A DNA stretch of 36,175 nt from Acidobacteriota bacterium (GTDB lineage Bacteria > Acidobacteriota > Vicinamibacteria > Vicinamibacterales > JAFNAJ01): positions 1 through 36,175 of the forward strand of contig JAHDVP010000051.1 of assembly GCA_023384575.1 (NCBI GenBank). Reading direction: 5' to 3'. Shown here one piece after another: positions 21,404 through 30,572 of this stretch. The translations under genes and the position numbers were made by a program. Every line of letters starts with the position of its first letter. Within the stretch, counting starts at the first letter, position 1. The notes under the pieces were generated by a model. That model was given only the letters and a program-made list of their open reading frames with translations, made no database searches and was not told the origin of the DNA.

Positions 21404-23776
21404 TCAGGCGTGGCGGCGACGCCGGTCGCCGAGCAGGAAGTGGGCCAGCGCCGGCAGCAGCACCAGCGCGCCGATCATGTTCGCCAGGAACAGGAAGGCC
21501 AGCAGCAGGCCCATGTCTGCCTGGAACTTCAGCGGCGAGAACATCCAGGTCGTCACGCCAATCGCCAGCGTCACCCCCGTGAAGAGCACGCCGTTGCCCG
21601 TGACCTCGAGCGTCTTGAAGTAGCTGTCGCGCATCCCGTCGCCGTTGCGGTAGAACGAGCGGAACCGGCTGTACAGGTAGATGCCGTAGTCGACGCCGAC
21701 GCCGACGCCGAGCGCCGCGACCGGCAGGGTGCTCACCTTGAGGCCGATCTCGAGCATCGCCATCAGCGCGTACGAGAGCACTGAGACCACGCCGAGCGGG
21801 ATCAGGATGCAGAGCGTGCCGCGCACCGATCGGAACGAGATCAGGCACAGCAGGATCACCGCGCCGAAGACGCAGCCCATGATCGGCCACTGCGCGGCCG
21901 ACACGGCCTCGTTGGTCGCGGCCATCACGCCGACGTTCCCGGTGGCGAGCTTGAACGACACGTCGGGGTTGCCGTGCGCGGCCTCGAATTTCTTGACCTC
22001 GCCGACGATCTGCTCGATGGTGGCGGCTTTGTGGTCGCGCGTGAAGACCATCACGGGCATCACGCTGCAGTCGGAGTTCAGCAGTCCCGTCGAGGTCGGC
22101 ACGTAGGTCACCGACTGGGTCAGCACCGACTGGTTGCGCGACAGCACGCGCCACTTCGGGCTGCCCTCGTTCCAGCCCGCGTTGAGCTGCTTGGCGAGAT
22201 TCGGCAGGTCGATGGTCGACTGCACGCCGGGCAGGTTGGCGAGGTGCCACGAGAACTCGTCGATCGTCGTCATCACCGCGTGGTCGACGCAGCCCTCCGG
22301 CTTCGTCTCGGTGATCACGTTCAGGATGTCGACGCCGATGGAGAACTTCGAGGTGATGACCTCGGTGTCCTGGTTGTAGCGCGAGTCGGCCCGTAGCTCT
22401 GGGACACCGCGGTGCATGTCGCCGATCTGGACCTGCCGCCCCTTCCAGAGCCCGAACGCGGCGAGCAGCGCCGCCACGGCGACGATGGCCGTGGCCGGCC
22501 CCCGCTCGGTGACGGCCGAGAAGCGCGACCACAGCTTCTCCATGTGGCGGGCGCGGCGGTGCAGCTTCTCCCGGTACCTGTCGTCGAACTGGAAGTAGGA
22601 GAGCACGACCGGCAGCAGCACGAGGTTCGTCAGGATGATGGCCGCCACGCCGATGCTCGCGGCGATGGCGATCTCCTGGATCACCTGGATCTGGATGAAC
22701 AGGATCGTGAAGAACCCGATCGTGTCGGTGATGAGGGCGATGCCGCCCGGCACGAGCAGGCGCCTGAAGCTCGCGCGCGCGGCCGTCAGGCTGTCGGCCC
22801 CGTCGAAGATCTCCGCCCCGTTCGCGCTCACCATCTGGACGCCGTGGCTGACGGCGATCGCGAAGATGAGAAACGGCACCAGGATGGACATCGGGTCCAT
22901 GCCGAAGCCGAGCAGCGTGATGGTCCCGAGCTGCCAGATGACGGCCACGACGGCGCACGTCAGGACGAGCACCGACAGGCGGTGCGACTGCGAGTAGACG
23001 TAGACGAGCAGGCCGGTGATGACGAACGTGATCAGGAAGAACAGGACGACGCGCTGCGCGCCCTCCGCGATGTCACCCACCACCTTCGAGAAGCCGATGA
23101 CGTGGATGTCGACGGGCGAACTCTCGACGACGACTTCGACGCGCGAGCCCTCGAGCGCAGCGGCGTCGAACTTCTGCCGCACGCGCGCCTCGATCTCCTG
23201 CGATACGGCGATGAAGTCGAGCCGGTCGCCCGTGTTCGGGTCGAACTCCATCAACTCCGCGCTCACGATCGCGCCGGAGAAGTCGTTGGCCACGAGCCGG
23301 CCGACGATGCCCGCCTTGAGGATGTTGCGGCGGACCACCTCGAGCCCCTCGGGCGTCGTGTCGAAGTCGTCCGGGATGACGTTGCCGGCCGCGATGCCGT
23401 CTTCGACCACCTCGGTGTAGCGGACGTTCGGGGTGAAGAGCGACTGCACCCGCCCCCGGTCGACGCCGGGCAGGAAGAACACCTCGTCGGTGACGTTCTT
23501 CAGCACCTCGAAGAACTCGGGGGTGAACATGTCGCCGTTGCGCGACATCACGGCCACGAGCACCCGGTTCGCCCCGCCGAACTCCTGCTGGTGCTTGAGG
23601 AAGGTCGACATGTACGGGTGCTTCAGCGGCAGCAGTTTGGCGAAGCCGGCGTCGATGCGCAGGCCCGAGGCCGACCACGCCATGAGGGCGGTGGCGACGA
23701 CGAACAGGCCGACGACGAGGGGGCGATGGCCGAAGATCAGTCGCTCGAGGCGCTCGGAAAAGGTGGGCGTCGCCAT
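21404..23776 (-). CDS. RND/MMPL-family inner-membrane transporter
   Basis: This is a 790-residue RND-superfamily permease of the hydrophobe-exporter/MMPL type. One N-terminal membrane helix (LVVGLFVVATALMAWSASGL) is followed by a large periplasmic domain (to about residue 225). Five helices come next, including the family block AIAVSHGVQMVSANGAEIFD and TDTIGFFTILFIQIQVIQEI. A sixth helix then leads into a second periplasmic domain and a last five-helix bundle (ALGVGVGVDYGIYLYSRFRS, TGVTLAIGVTTWMFSPLKFQ). It lies last in the order DUF1302, DUF1329, YCF48-like, RND, all on the minus strand. The start at 23776 is the first ATG of the family-like part. Substrates in this subgroup are lipids, hopanoids, pigments or similar hydrophobic molecules (inference). 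Confidence 0.87.
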   Translation of the reverse strand: MATPTFSERLERLIFGHRPLVVGLFVVATALMAWSASGLRIDAGFAKLLPLKHPYMSTFLKHQQEFGGANRVLVAVMSRNGDMFTPEFFEVLKNVTDEVFFLPGVDRGRVQSLFTPNVRYTEVVEDGIAAGNVIPDDFDTTPEGLEVVRRNILKAGIVGRLVANDFSGAIVSAELMEFDPNTGDRLDFIAVSQEIEARVRQKFDAAALEGSRVEVVVESSPVDIHVIGFSKVVGDIAEGAQRVVLFFLITFVITGLLVYVYSQSHRLSVLVLTCAVVAVIWQLGTITLLGFGMDPMSILVPFLIFAIAVSHGVQMVSANGAEIFDGADSLTAARASFRRLLVPGGIALITDTIGFFTILFIQIQVIQEIAIAASIGVAAIILTNLVLLPVVLSYFQFDDRYREKLHRRARHMEKLWSRFSAVTERGPATAIVAVAALLAAFGLWKGRQVQIGDMHRGVPELRADSRYNQDTEVITSKFSIGVDILNVITETKPEGCVDHAVMTTIDEFSWHLANLPGVQSTIDLPNLAKQLNAGWNEGSPKWRVLSRNQSVLTQSVTYVPTSTGLLNSDCSVMPVMVFTRDHKAATIEQIVGEVKKFEAAHGNPDVSFKLATGNVGVMAATNEAVSAAQWPIMGCVFGAVILLCLISFRSVRGTLCILIPLGVVSVLSYALMAMLEIGLKVSTLPVAALGVGVGVDYGIYLYSRFRSFYRNGDGMRDSYFKTLEVTGNGVLFTGVTLAIGVTTWMFSPLKFQADMGLLLAFLFLANMIGALVLLPALAHFLLGDRRRRHA

Positions 23777-23817
23777 GATGGGTTCTTCGTTTCGTTCGCT
23801 CTGCCAGCCGCCTCGCG

Positions 23818-24807
23818 TCAGCGAGACCTGTCCAGTCGCTCGACCCCGCCCTCGCCGAACAGCAGGAGCTGCCCGGCCGCCGCCGGGGTGAGCGCGACGA
23901 TCGCCTGGCGGTCGGGTCGTTCCTCGACGCGAACCGGACCGGTCGGGCCCTCGCCCCACACGAGCGTGCCCTCCATGCCCGCGATCACGAACCGGCCGTC
24001 GCCGAGCGCCACGCCCGAGAGCAGCGTGGCCTCGGTGTCGGTCTCGATCCGCGTCCACGTCTGGCCGCGGTCGGCCGACGAGAACAGGTTGCCTCGCAAC
24101 CCGAACGCGAGCACCGATCCGTCTTCGAGCGGCAGCGTGCCGAAGAACGAGCCCTCGTAGGGCGACGTCAGCACCACCCACGTCTCCCCGCCATCGTCCG
24201 ACCGGTAGAGATGCCCGGCTTCGGCGGCGATGTAGAGCGCGCCACCAGGCGCGGCGGCGATGTGGTTCAGGTGGAAGTCGTCTTCTTCCCGTAGGGTGCG
24301 CGGCTCCCAGGACTCGCCGCCATCGCTCGTCGCGAGCAGGCTGCCGTAGGCGCCGACCGCGAGGCCGCGGTCGGCGTCGGCGAACCACACGTCGAGCAGC
24401 GGACGTTCGTTGTCTGGCGCGTAGTGCACGCGGTCCCAGGTCTCTCCGCCATCGCGGGTGCGCAGGATCACCTCGTCGTGTCCGACGGCCCAGCCGAGCC
24501 GGGCGTCGTGCATGTGGACGGCCGTGAGAAGGGCCCGCGACGGCACCTTCGCCTGCGTCCACGACGTGCCCTGGTCTCGCGAAACGAGAACGTGGCCTCG
24601 TTCGCCGACCGCGACGAGCAGACCATCGTGCCTGGCGACGTCGAGCAGGAGCGATTCGGAGGCGAGCGGGGCCACGACCGCCCACTCTTCCGCGGGTTCC
24701 TGCGCGGCGAGCGTGACCGGCCCGGCGAGCCCGGCCGAAACGAGAAACGCCGTCCCGCCCAGCAGGCGCCGGACGCGACGAAACCGAGCCGACACGTCAC
24801 CGGTCAC
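23818..24807 (-). CDS. Exported YCF48/BNR-repeat beta-propeller protein
   Basis: This 329-residue secreted propeller is rich in Asp-box repeats S/T-x-D-x-G-x-x-W. Examples are VSRDQGTSWTQ, RTRDGGETWDR, ATSDGGESWEPR, YRSDDGGETWVVL and FSSADRGQTWTR. The arrangement is that of YCF48 (HCF136), a photosystem II assembly factor, and of BNR glycosidases, but no catalytic sialidase residues are evident. GTG at 24807 is preferred because GGGAGG lies six bases upstream; GTG 24813 and 24795 are alternatives. A signal peptide follows (LLGGTAFLVSAGLAGPVTLA). Its neighbours, an RND permease 41 bases after it and a DUF1329 gene upstream, form the conserved cluster found around hydrophobic-compound export or degradation genes. 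Confidence 0.83.
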   Translation of the reverse strand: MTGDVSARFRRVRRLLGGTAFLVSAGLAGPVTLAAQEPAEEWAVVAPLASESLLLDVARHDGLLVAVGERGHVLVSRDQGTSWTQAKVPSRALLTAVHMHDARLGWAVGHDEVILRTRDGGETWDRVHYAPDNERPLLDVWFADADRGLAVGAYGSLLATSDGGESWEPRTLREEDDFHLNHIAAAPGGALYIAAEAGHLYRSDDGGETWVVLTSPYEGSFFGTLPLEDGSVLAFGLRGNLFSSADRGQTWTRIETDTEATLLSGVALGDGRFVIAGMEGTLVWGEGPTGPVRVEERPDRQAIVALTPAAAGQLLLFGEGGVERLDRSR

Positions 24808-24873
24808 GAGCACCCTCCCGCTCTTCCCGAGTGGGCGGGCCGGCCGGGCGCGACCCGGCCGGCCCACGACACG

Positions 24874-26220
24874 TTACCGCACGCCTTCCTGGCGCAGGGC
24901 GTCAGGCGTGAAGTTGGCGTCGACGAGCTTGACGTTGAAGTCGTGCACCCGGCTCTCCGAGAAGAGCCCCATGACGACGTACCGTCCGGCCTGGAGGTCG
25001 ATGTGCGCCTCGGCGGCCGTCCAGGTCGTCGGCACGTTGTAGAAGTTCATGGCGTGCCCCTCGGACACGCGCCACAACTGGTCGCGGTTGTCGTACTGAT
25101 CGACGATCAGGATCTGCCAGCTGTCCTCGTCGACGTAGAACACCCGCTTCTTGTAGATGTGCCGCTCGCCCGGCCGCAGCGTCGCCTCGACCACCCACAC
25201 GCGGTGCAGCTCGTAGCGCAGGTGATCGGGGTTGAGGTGCAGCGGGGTCACGATGTCCCGGTACTTCACGTTCGGGTCCTGCAGCTTGTAGCTGTTGTAC
25301 GGGACGTAGATCTCGCGCTTGCCGACGAGCTTCCAGTCGTACCGGTCGGGCGCGCCGTTGAACATGTCGAGCTGGTCGCTCGTGCGCATGTTGTCGGCGG
25401 CGGTGCCCGGGTTGTCGTAGGCGACCTGCGGCGCGCGGCGCACCCGGCGCTGGCCCGGGTTGTAGAGCCACGCGTCGCGCGGCTTCCTCACCTGGTCGAG
25501 CGTCTCGTGCACGAGCAGGATGCCGCCCGCGAGCCGCGCCGGCGCGGTCACCGTCTGCTTGAAGTAGAGGATCCGGTTGCTCAGCGCGTCCGCCGTCATG
25601 TTCGGCAGGCTGTACAGGAACAGCGTCTCCTCGTCGAACTGCACCGGGGTGTACTGGCCGCCGCGCGTCGGCGTCGCCTGCATCACCCACCGGCGGGCCA
25701 TGTCGCCCCGGTAACGCAGCAGGTGGTTCCAGATCACCTCGACGCCCGTCTTCGGCATCGGGAACGCCGGACCGCCGATGGCCCCCTCGACGCCGTTGCC
25801 GTTGTTCACGAGCTTCGCCCGCCCGATGTTCCGGGCCGTGGCGTCGTAGATGCGCTGCGGGGCCGACGCGCTGCGGCGGGTCGGATACACGTTCATCCTG
25901 AACGTGTTGTAGGCCTTCAGCATGGCCTGGTGGCCGTCGGAGAGCTTCGACGCGTACTGCCCCATGTTCTGCTGGGTGATCGTGAACTGGGGCTTGTCGG
26001 CCGCGTAGGGATCGACGTAGTGGCGGCCCACCGAGTAGCCCGCCGGGGGCTTGGTGATCCCCCCGTCCCACGCGGGAATCGAGCCGTCGGCATTCGCGGC
26101 CCGCTCGCCGCCGAGCGGCGTCAGGCCGGCGCCCATCTGCGCCGAGAGCAGCGTGTAGGCCCCGAAGAAGGCCAGCGAAGCCAGGGAGAAGGTCGCTAGA
26201 AACCGTGGCGTGCTGCGCAT
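24874..26220 (-). CDS. DUF1329 envelope protein
   Basis: This 448-residue exported protein belongs to the DUF1329 family. It has a signal peptide (FLATFSLASLAFFGAYTLLS), the N-terminal PLGGERAANADGSIPAWDGGI and PFAADKP-like (DPYAADKPQFTI) motifs, and a C-terminal LolA/LolB-like half-barrel. Conserved blocks of that half are WLYNPGQRRVRRAPQVAYDNP, DWKLVGKREIYVPYNSYKL and YKKRVFYVDEDSWQILIVDQYD. DUF1329 proteins nearly always accompany a DUF1302 protein and an RND permease. A lipid-shuttling role in the periplasm is plausible from the LolB-like fold. It is separated by ten bases from the DUF1302 gene and by 66 from the propeller gene, so one operon is likely. Confidence 0.9.
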   Translation of the reverse strand: MRSTPRFLATFSLASLAFFGAYTLLSAQMGAGLTPLGGERAANADGSIPAWDGGITKPPAGYSVGRHYVDPYAADKPQFTITQQNMGQYASKLSDGHQAMLKAYNTFRMNVYPTRRSASAPQRIYDATARNIGRAKLVNNGNGVEGAIGGPAFPMPKTGVEVIWNHLLRYRGDMARRWVMQATPTRGGQYTPVQFDEETLFLYSLPNMTADALSNRILYFKQTVTAPARLAGGILLVHETLDQVRKPRDAWLYNPGQRRVRRAPQVAYDNPGTAADNMRTSDQLDMFNGAPDRYDWKLVGKREIYVPYNSYKLQDPNVKYRDIVTPLHLNPDHLRYELHRVWVVEATLRPGERHIYKKRVFYVDEDSWQILIVDQYDNRDQLWRVSEGHAMNFYNVPTTWTAAEAHIDLQAGRYVVMGLFSESRVHDFNVKLVDANFTPDALRQEGVR

Positions 26221-26230
26221 GTCATCAGCC

Positions 26231-28186
26231 TCAGAAGGTGTACTTGACGTTGGCCGCGATGAAGTCGCGGTCGTTCAACAGGTTGTAGCGACCCGCGCCG
26301 AAGAAGCTCGTGTACGAGACGTCGAACTCCCAGTTGATGCGGTACTGGAAGCCGAGACCGAGCGTCAGGCCCTTGCGCCCTTCGATGAAGTTGCCGCCGG
26401 GCCCGGGCGAGATGCCGCTCACGTCCTGCGAGAACGAGAACCGGGGAATCATGTTCACGGCGCCAATCGCGTTGTTGTACTCGAGCCGTCCGGCGGCCAC
26501 GTAGCCCCACGCGTTCGACGTCGGGAAGGCCGACGCCGGCTCGGTCCCGGGCTGCACCCCGGCGTTCTGGTGGATCTGATTGCCGGTGACGTAGGTGCCG
26601 GGGGCCTCGAGGCGCAGTACGCTCTGGTCGGGCAGGTCGTGCACCTTGCTCCAGCCGGCCTCCACCACGAGCACCATCTGGTCGGCCCCGAGGAAGCGGC
26701 TGAAGGCCTTGGTGCCCGTCACCTGGACCTGCGTCGCGTTGAGCCGCCGGTAGCCGGCGATCTCTTCGTTGAAGCCGAACGCCCCCACCTGGTTCGTGGC
26801 CGCAAGCAGGGTGCCGACGCCGATAATCGGCGCAAGCTGCGGGATGGGCGGCAGCAGCCGGAGCGGGCTCAGGGCCGCGTACAGCAGCTCGACGTCGTCA
26901 ACCTGCAGCGGCAGATCGCGCCGATGCGACACCTCGCCCTGCAGGGCGATGCCCGTGCGGCCGAGCTGCGCGTTGAAGCTGCCGCCAAAAAGCTTGATGT
27001 CCTCGGGATACGTGAGGAAGTAGCTCGCCGACGCGGCGTAGTTGCCGGTCAGCAGGCCGGTCGCGGTGCCGGTGTTCGCCATGATGAGCGGCAGCCGGCT
27101 GTGATAGTTGACGAAATAGAACCCGAACTCGGTGCCGCCGAGCGCGTCGGCGAACAGTCGCAGCGCGGCGCCGTACTGCCCCTGCTGGGACGGTTCCTTG
27201 CCGTCGCGCTTCGGCACCGCGACACCCACCGGGCTGAACGTCGGAGGCAGCGGCGGATGGCCGACCGGGATGGTGTCGGGCGCCGACCCGAAACCGAGCA
27301 TGACCTTCTGCGCGCCGGCACCCGCGAGGTCGGTCGTGCTGAAGTAGCTCCCGACCGGGTCGACCTTCAGGTCCTCCCAGGTGAACTGGTAGAACGCCTC
27401 GAACGACGTGCTGGCCGACGGCTTGATGCTGAACTTGACCGCCCCGACCGGCAGCAGGGCGTCGCGCAGTTCCGAGCCGGGCACGCGCAGCACGCTCACG
27501 TCGAACGGGTTGATGGCGTTGATGCCGCCCTGGATGAACGTGCTCTCGCCCCAGTTGATGACCTGCCACCCGCCGCGGATCTCACCCGGGAGATCGCCGA
27601 CGGTGAAGCGATAATACGCAAAGGCGTCGCGGACCTCGCCGCGGCTGCCCACCCGCCGCTTGGCCGCGTTCGTGAGCGGCGTCCGGGCGCGATCGGCCGA
27701 CTGGTTCTCGTAGTCGTAGAAGCCGAACCCGCGCACGAACCCGCCGAAGTTGCCGTAGCTGAACTCGATCTCGCTCGTCAGCTTCACGGCGTTCGTGAAG
27801 ATGCCCTTGTCGTAATTGAGGTTGCCGTCGTCCCCGTTGACGGAGAACGCCCTGCCGCCCGCGGCCAGACCGATCAGCCGGGGATCGCGGTCCTTCAAGC
27901 GGAAGCCGAGACCGTAGGTGAGGGTGTTGCCCCAGCTCCACCGGAAGACGGGGCCGGACGCCGGCACGGGCACATCGGCGGCTTGATCCGCCTGCACCTC
28001 GCCAGCGGGCGCCAGCGTGCCGTCGGCCGGAGCCCGGACGGCGTCCGCCGCGCCGGGCGCGACACGACCGGGTCCGGTCCCCTCGTCACTCGCCGCACCC
28101 GCCGGGACACCCAGGGCGAGGGCGAGAGCGGCCGCCACTACCAGGGTCGACGTCCTCCCAATCGACCCCGCATTTGCGAAAGACAT
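26231..28186 (-). CDS. DUF1302 outer-membrane protein
   Basis: This 651-residue protein is of the DUF1302 family. The start at 28186 is chosen because AAGGGGGG precedes it and a signal peptide follows (TSTLVVAAALALALGVPAGAA). Family motifs include VFRWSWGNTLTYGLGFRLKD, AYYRFTVGDLPGEIRGGWQVINWGESTFI with GGINAINPFDVS, LEAFYQF-like strands (SFEAFYQFTWEDLKVD) and NPFDV. Many alternating strands end with IAANVKYTF, whose terminal Phe marks a beta-barrel substrate of the BAM machinery. DUF1302 resembles long barrels that pass hydrophobic molecules, and it works with DUF1329 and an RND pump. It is first in the four-gene minus-strand cluster. Confidence 0.9.
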   Translation of the reverse strand: MSFANAGSIGRTSTLVVAAALALALGVPAGAASDEGTGPGRVAPGAADAVRAPADGTLAPAGEVQADQAADVPVPASGPVFRWSWGNTLTYGLGFRLKDRDPRLIGLAAGGRAFSVNGDDGNLNYDKGIFTNAVKLTSEIEFSYGNFGGFVRGFGFYDYENQSADRARTPLTNAAKRRVGSRGEVRDAFAYYRFTVGDLPGEIRGGWQVINWGESTFIQGGINAINPFDVSVLRVPGSELRDALLPVGAVKFSIKPSASTSFEAFYQFTWEDLKVDPVGSYFSTTDLAGAGAQKVMLGFGSAPDTIPVGHPPLPPTFSPVGVAVPKRDGKEPSQQGQYGAALRLFADALGGTEFGFYFVNYHSRLPLIMANTGTATGLLTGNYAASASYFLTYPEDIKLFGGSFNAQLGRTGIALQGEVSHRRDLPLQVDDVELLYAALSPLRLLPPIPQLAPIIGVGTLLAATNQVGAFGFNEEIAGYRRLNATQVQVTGTKAFSRFLGADQMVLVVEAGWSKVHDLPDQSVLRLEAPGTYVTGNQIHQNAGVQPGTEPASAFPTSNAWGYVAAGRLEYNNAIGAVNMIPRFSFSQDVSGISPGPGGNFIEGRKGLTLGLGFQYRINWEFDVSYTSFFGAGRYNLLNDRDFIAANVKYTF

Positions 28187-28705
28187 GTTCCCCCCTTTGT
28201 CGAGACGTGCCGACACCGAGCGCCGCCGACCCTGCCCGGTCGCCACCGAACCCGGCGATCGCCGCGGGTCACGCCAAGAATACCTGAACGACGAAGCCCC
28301 GTGCCGCGGGGTCGGTGGCCCGCAGGCCGGTGCCACGTCGACACCCAAGGCGTCGGCGCGTTCCTCACTCCTGGATTCAGATCGCACAGCGCGGCAGGGG
28401 GGCACGCCGCCCGGAACGCCTGAACGCTCTCGCCCCGGATCCTCGCCCGAGACGTGGCTGACGGCACGCGCCACCCCGGGGCGACGCACGCCACACACCG
28501 CAACGGAGACTCGGCGCCGAGATTACAGGATTGCCGAGGTGGCCGCAAGCCGCAAAAACGCGCCGGAACGGCGCGGGAGTGGGATGCCAGACCGAGGCCG
28601 GCCGCCGGCCGCCGCCAGCCGACTGGCCGGATGGGAGATAATTCTACCGTCGCGTCAAACACCCGGTATCGCTCGCGCGATGCCCGTTGCCTGGAGACAC
28701 GCCCG
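28187..28705. other. Divergent control region between the DUF1302 cluster and the M14 peptidase
   Basis: About 520 bases without a gene. It holds a perfect 7-bp inverted repeat CGCGCCG-GAA-CGGCGCG at 28559-28575, a low-complexity GCCGGCC/GCCAGCC run at about 28598-28618, and a -10-like GATAAT at 28637-28642 pointing toward the peptidase. I see no small gene I can support. Confidence 0.5.
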
Positions 28706-30559
28706 ATGCCGTCGTTGCCCGCCGCCGCCCGTGCCGCCCTCGTCCGCCTCGCCAGCAGCGCCCTGTGCAGCCTCGCCCTGCTGCACGGAGCCGGCCAGGT
28801 CCTGGCGCAGCCGGTTGTTCCGGCCATCCTGCCCCCGGAGTTGCCCTGGAGCGGCAGGAGCGAGGCGCTCGCGCTCGCCCCCGATCACCCGTGGGCGACA
28901 CCCGCGGAGCAGAGCGGCCTGACGACGACACCCCGCTACGACGACACCGTGGCGTGGCTGCGCCGACTGGTCGACTCGAGCCCGGAGCTCGCCATGGTGT
29001 CGATCGGCAAGAGCCCGGAGGGCCGCGACCTCTGGCTCGTCATCGCCTCGAAGGAACGGGCCTTCACCCCCGAGGCCGTGCGGGCCACCGGCAAGCCGGT
29101 GCTCTTCGCCCAGGCCGGCATCCATCCCGGCGAGATCGACGGCAAGGACGCCGGCATGATGCTCCTGCGCGACATGACCGTGGTCGGCACGAAGCGCGAC
29201 CTGCTCGACCTCGCGCACGTGCTCTTCGTGCCGATCTTCAGCGTCGATGGCCACGAGCGCTTCTCGGCCTACACGCGCGTCAACCAGCGGGGTCCGGTCG
29301 AAGGGGGCTGGCGCACCAACGCGAGGAACCTGAACCTCAACCGCGACTACACCAAGGCCGACACCGCCGAGATGCGGCACATGATCGCGGCGCTCCGCGC
29401 GTGGCAGCCCGATCTGTACCTCGACCTGCACGTGACCGACGGCGCCGACTACCAATACGACATCACCTTCGGCTACAACACGTCGACGTACTACTCGCCG
29501 GCCGTCGGCCGGTGGCTCGAGAAGGTCGCCGACCCGGCGATCTCCGCCGACCTGCGGGCGATGGGCCATCGTCCCGGCACTCTCTACCAGGTCATCGACC
29601 GCGAGGATCCGTCGAAGGGCATCTTCAGCTGGTGGGCGGAGCCGCGCTTCTCGAACGGCTACGGCGATGCGATTCACCTGCCGACGATCCTGCTCGAGAA
29701 CCACTCGCTCAAGCCGTTCCGGCAGCGCGTGCTCGGTACGTACGTGTTCCTCGAGAGCACGATCCGGCTGCTCGCCCGCGAGGCGCAGGCACTGCGCGAG
29801 GCCGTCGCCAGCGACCGCGCCCTGCGGCGCGACACGCTGACGCTGGAGTGGACGTTGCTCGACGCCGCGCAGAAGACGATCCCGATGGAGGCCGTGAGCT
29901 GGGAGCACGTCGACTCGCCCATCACGGGGCGGAGGCAGCTCCTGTACACGGGGCAACCAGTGTCGCTCACCGTGCCGTATCTCGAGATGATCAAGCCCGG
30001 CGCGACCGCCGCCCGGCCCCCGGCCTACCTCGTGCCCCCCGCGTTCACCGACGTCATCGACCGCCTCACGCTGCACGGCATCGCGTTCGAGCGGTTCGAG
30101 ACGCCGCGCGAGCTCGAGGTCGACATGTACCGGATCGTCCAGCCGAAGCTGGCGACCACGCCGTTCGAGGGGCGGGTGATGGTGAATGCCGACTTCGCGA
30201 TCGAACGGCGGCGCGAGCGCTTCCCCGCCGGCACCATCCGGGTGTCGACCGACCAGCCGCTCGGCACGCTCGCGATGATCCTGCTCGAGCCGGCAGGACC
30301 CGACTCGTTCTTCCGGTGGGGCTTCTTCCACGAGGTCCTGCAGGGCACCGAGTACATCGAGGCCTACATCATGGAACCGACGGCGCGGCGCATGCTCGAC
30401 GCCGATCCGGCGCTGCGCGCCGAGTTCGAGCGTCGTCTTGCCGAGGACGCGGCGTTTGCCGGCAACCCCGGCGCGCGGCTGCGGTTCTTCTACGAGCGCA
30501 CGCCGTACTACGACGACCGCACCCGGCTCTACCCGGTGGCGCGCGAGGTGGCGCGGTAG
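28706..30559 (+). CDS. Secreted M14-family zinc carboxypeptidase
   Basis: This 617-residue exported metallopeptidase starts at 28706, nine bases after GGAG, with a signal peptide (LASSALCSLALLHGAGQVLA). The M14 fold begins at SPEGRDLWLVIAS. Zinc ligands are H140 and E143 (QAGIHPGEIDGKDAG) and H242 (LYLDLHVTDGADYQYD), and the catalytic Glu is E331 (ILLENHSL). NARNLNLNRDYTKADTAEM contains the Asn-Arg substrate-binding pair. About 230 residues follow the peptidase domain, with strand-rich sequence of unknown role. This larger form is common among secreted M14 enzymes of Acidobacteriota and Bacteroidota and cuts single residues from peptide C-termini or from peptidoglycan-like peptides. It is divergent to the DUF1302 cluster and probably independent of it. 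Confidence 0.87.
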   Translation: MPSLPAAARAALVRLASSALCSLALLHGAGQVLAQPVVPAILPPELPWSGRSEALALAPDHPWATPAEQSGLTTTPRYDDTVAWLRRLVDSSPELAMVSIGKSPEGRDLWLVIASKERAFTPEAVRATGKPVLFAQAGIHPGEIDGKDAGMMLLRDMTVVGTKRDLLDLAHVLFVPIFSVDGHERFSAYTRVNQRGPVEGGWRTNARNLNLNRDYTKADTAEMRHMIAALRAWQPDLYLDLHVTDGADYQYDITFGYNTSTYYSPAVGRWLEKVADPAISADLRAMGHRPGTLYQVIDREDPSKGIFSWWAEPRFSNGYGDAIHLPTILLENHSLKPFRQRVLGTYVFLESTIRLLAREAQALREAVASDRALRRDTLTLEWTLLDAAQKTIPMEAVSWEHVDSPITGRRQLLYTGQPVSLTVPYLEMIKPGATAARPPAYLVPPAFTDVIDRLTLHGIAFERFETPRELEVDMYRIVQPKLATTPFEGRVMVNADFAIERRRERFPAGTIRVSTDQPLGTLAMILLEPAGPDSFFRWGFFHEVLQGTEYIEAYIMEPTARRMLDADPALRAEFERRLAEDAAFAGNPGARLRFFYERTPYYDDRTRLYPVAREVAR

Positions 30560-30572
30560 CGGCCGGCGTGGC

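Noticed and set aside
22412-24160. 582-codon open frame on the plus strand across the RND gene
   Set aside because: Low-complexity Asp/Glu/Arg/His-rich mirror sequence with no motif; the minus-strand RND gene explains the coding signal.
26210-28423. 737-codon open frame on the plus strand across the DUF1302 gene
   Set aside because: Antisense shadow of a recognised outer-membrane protein; composition is biased and there is no recognisable domain.
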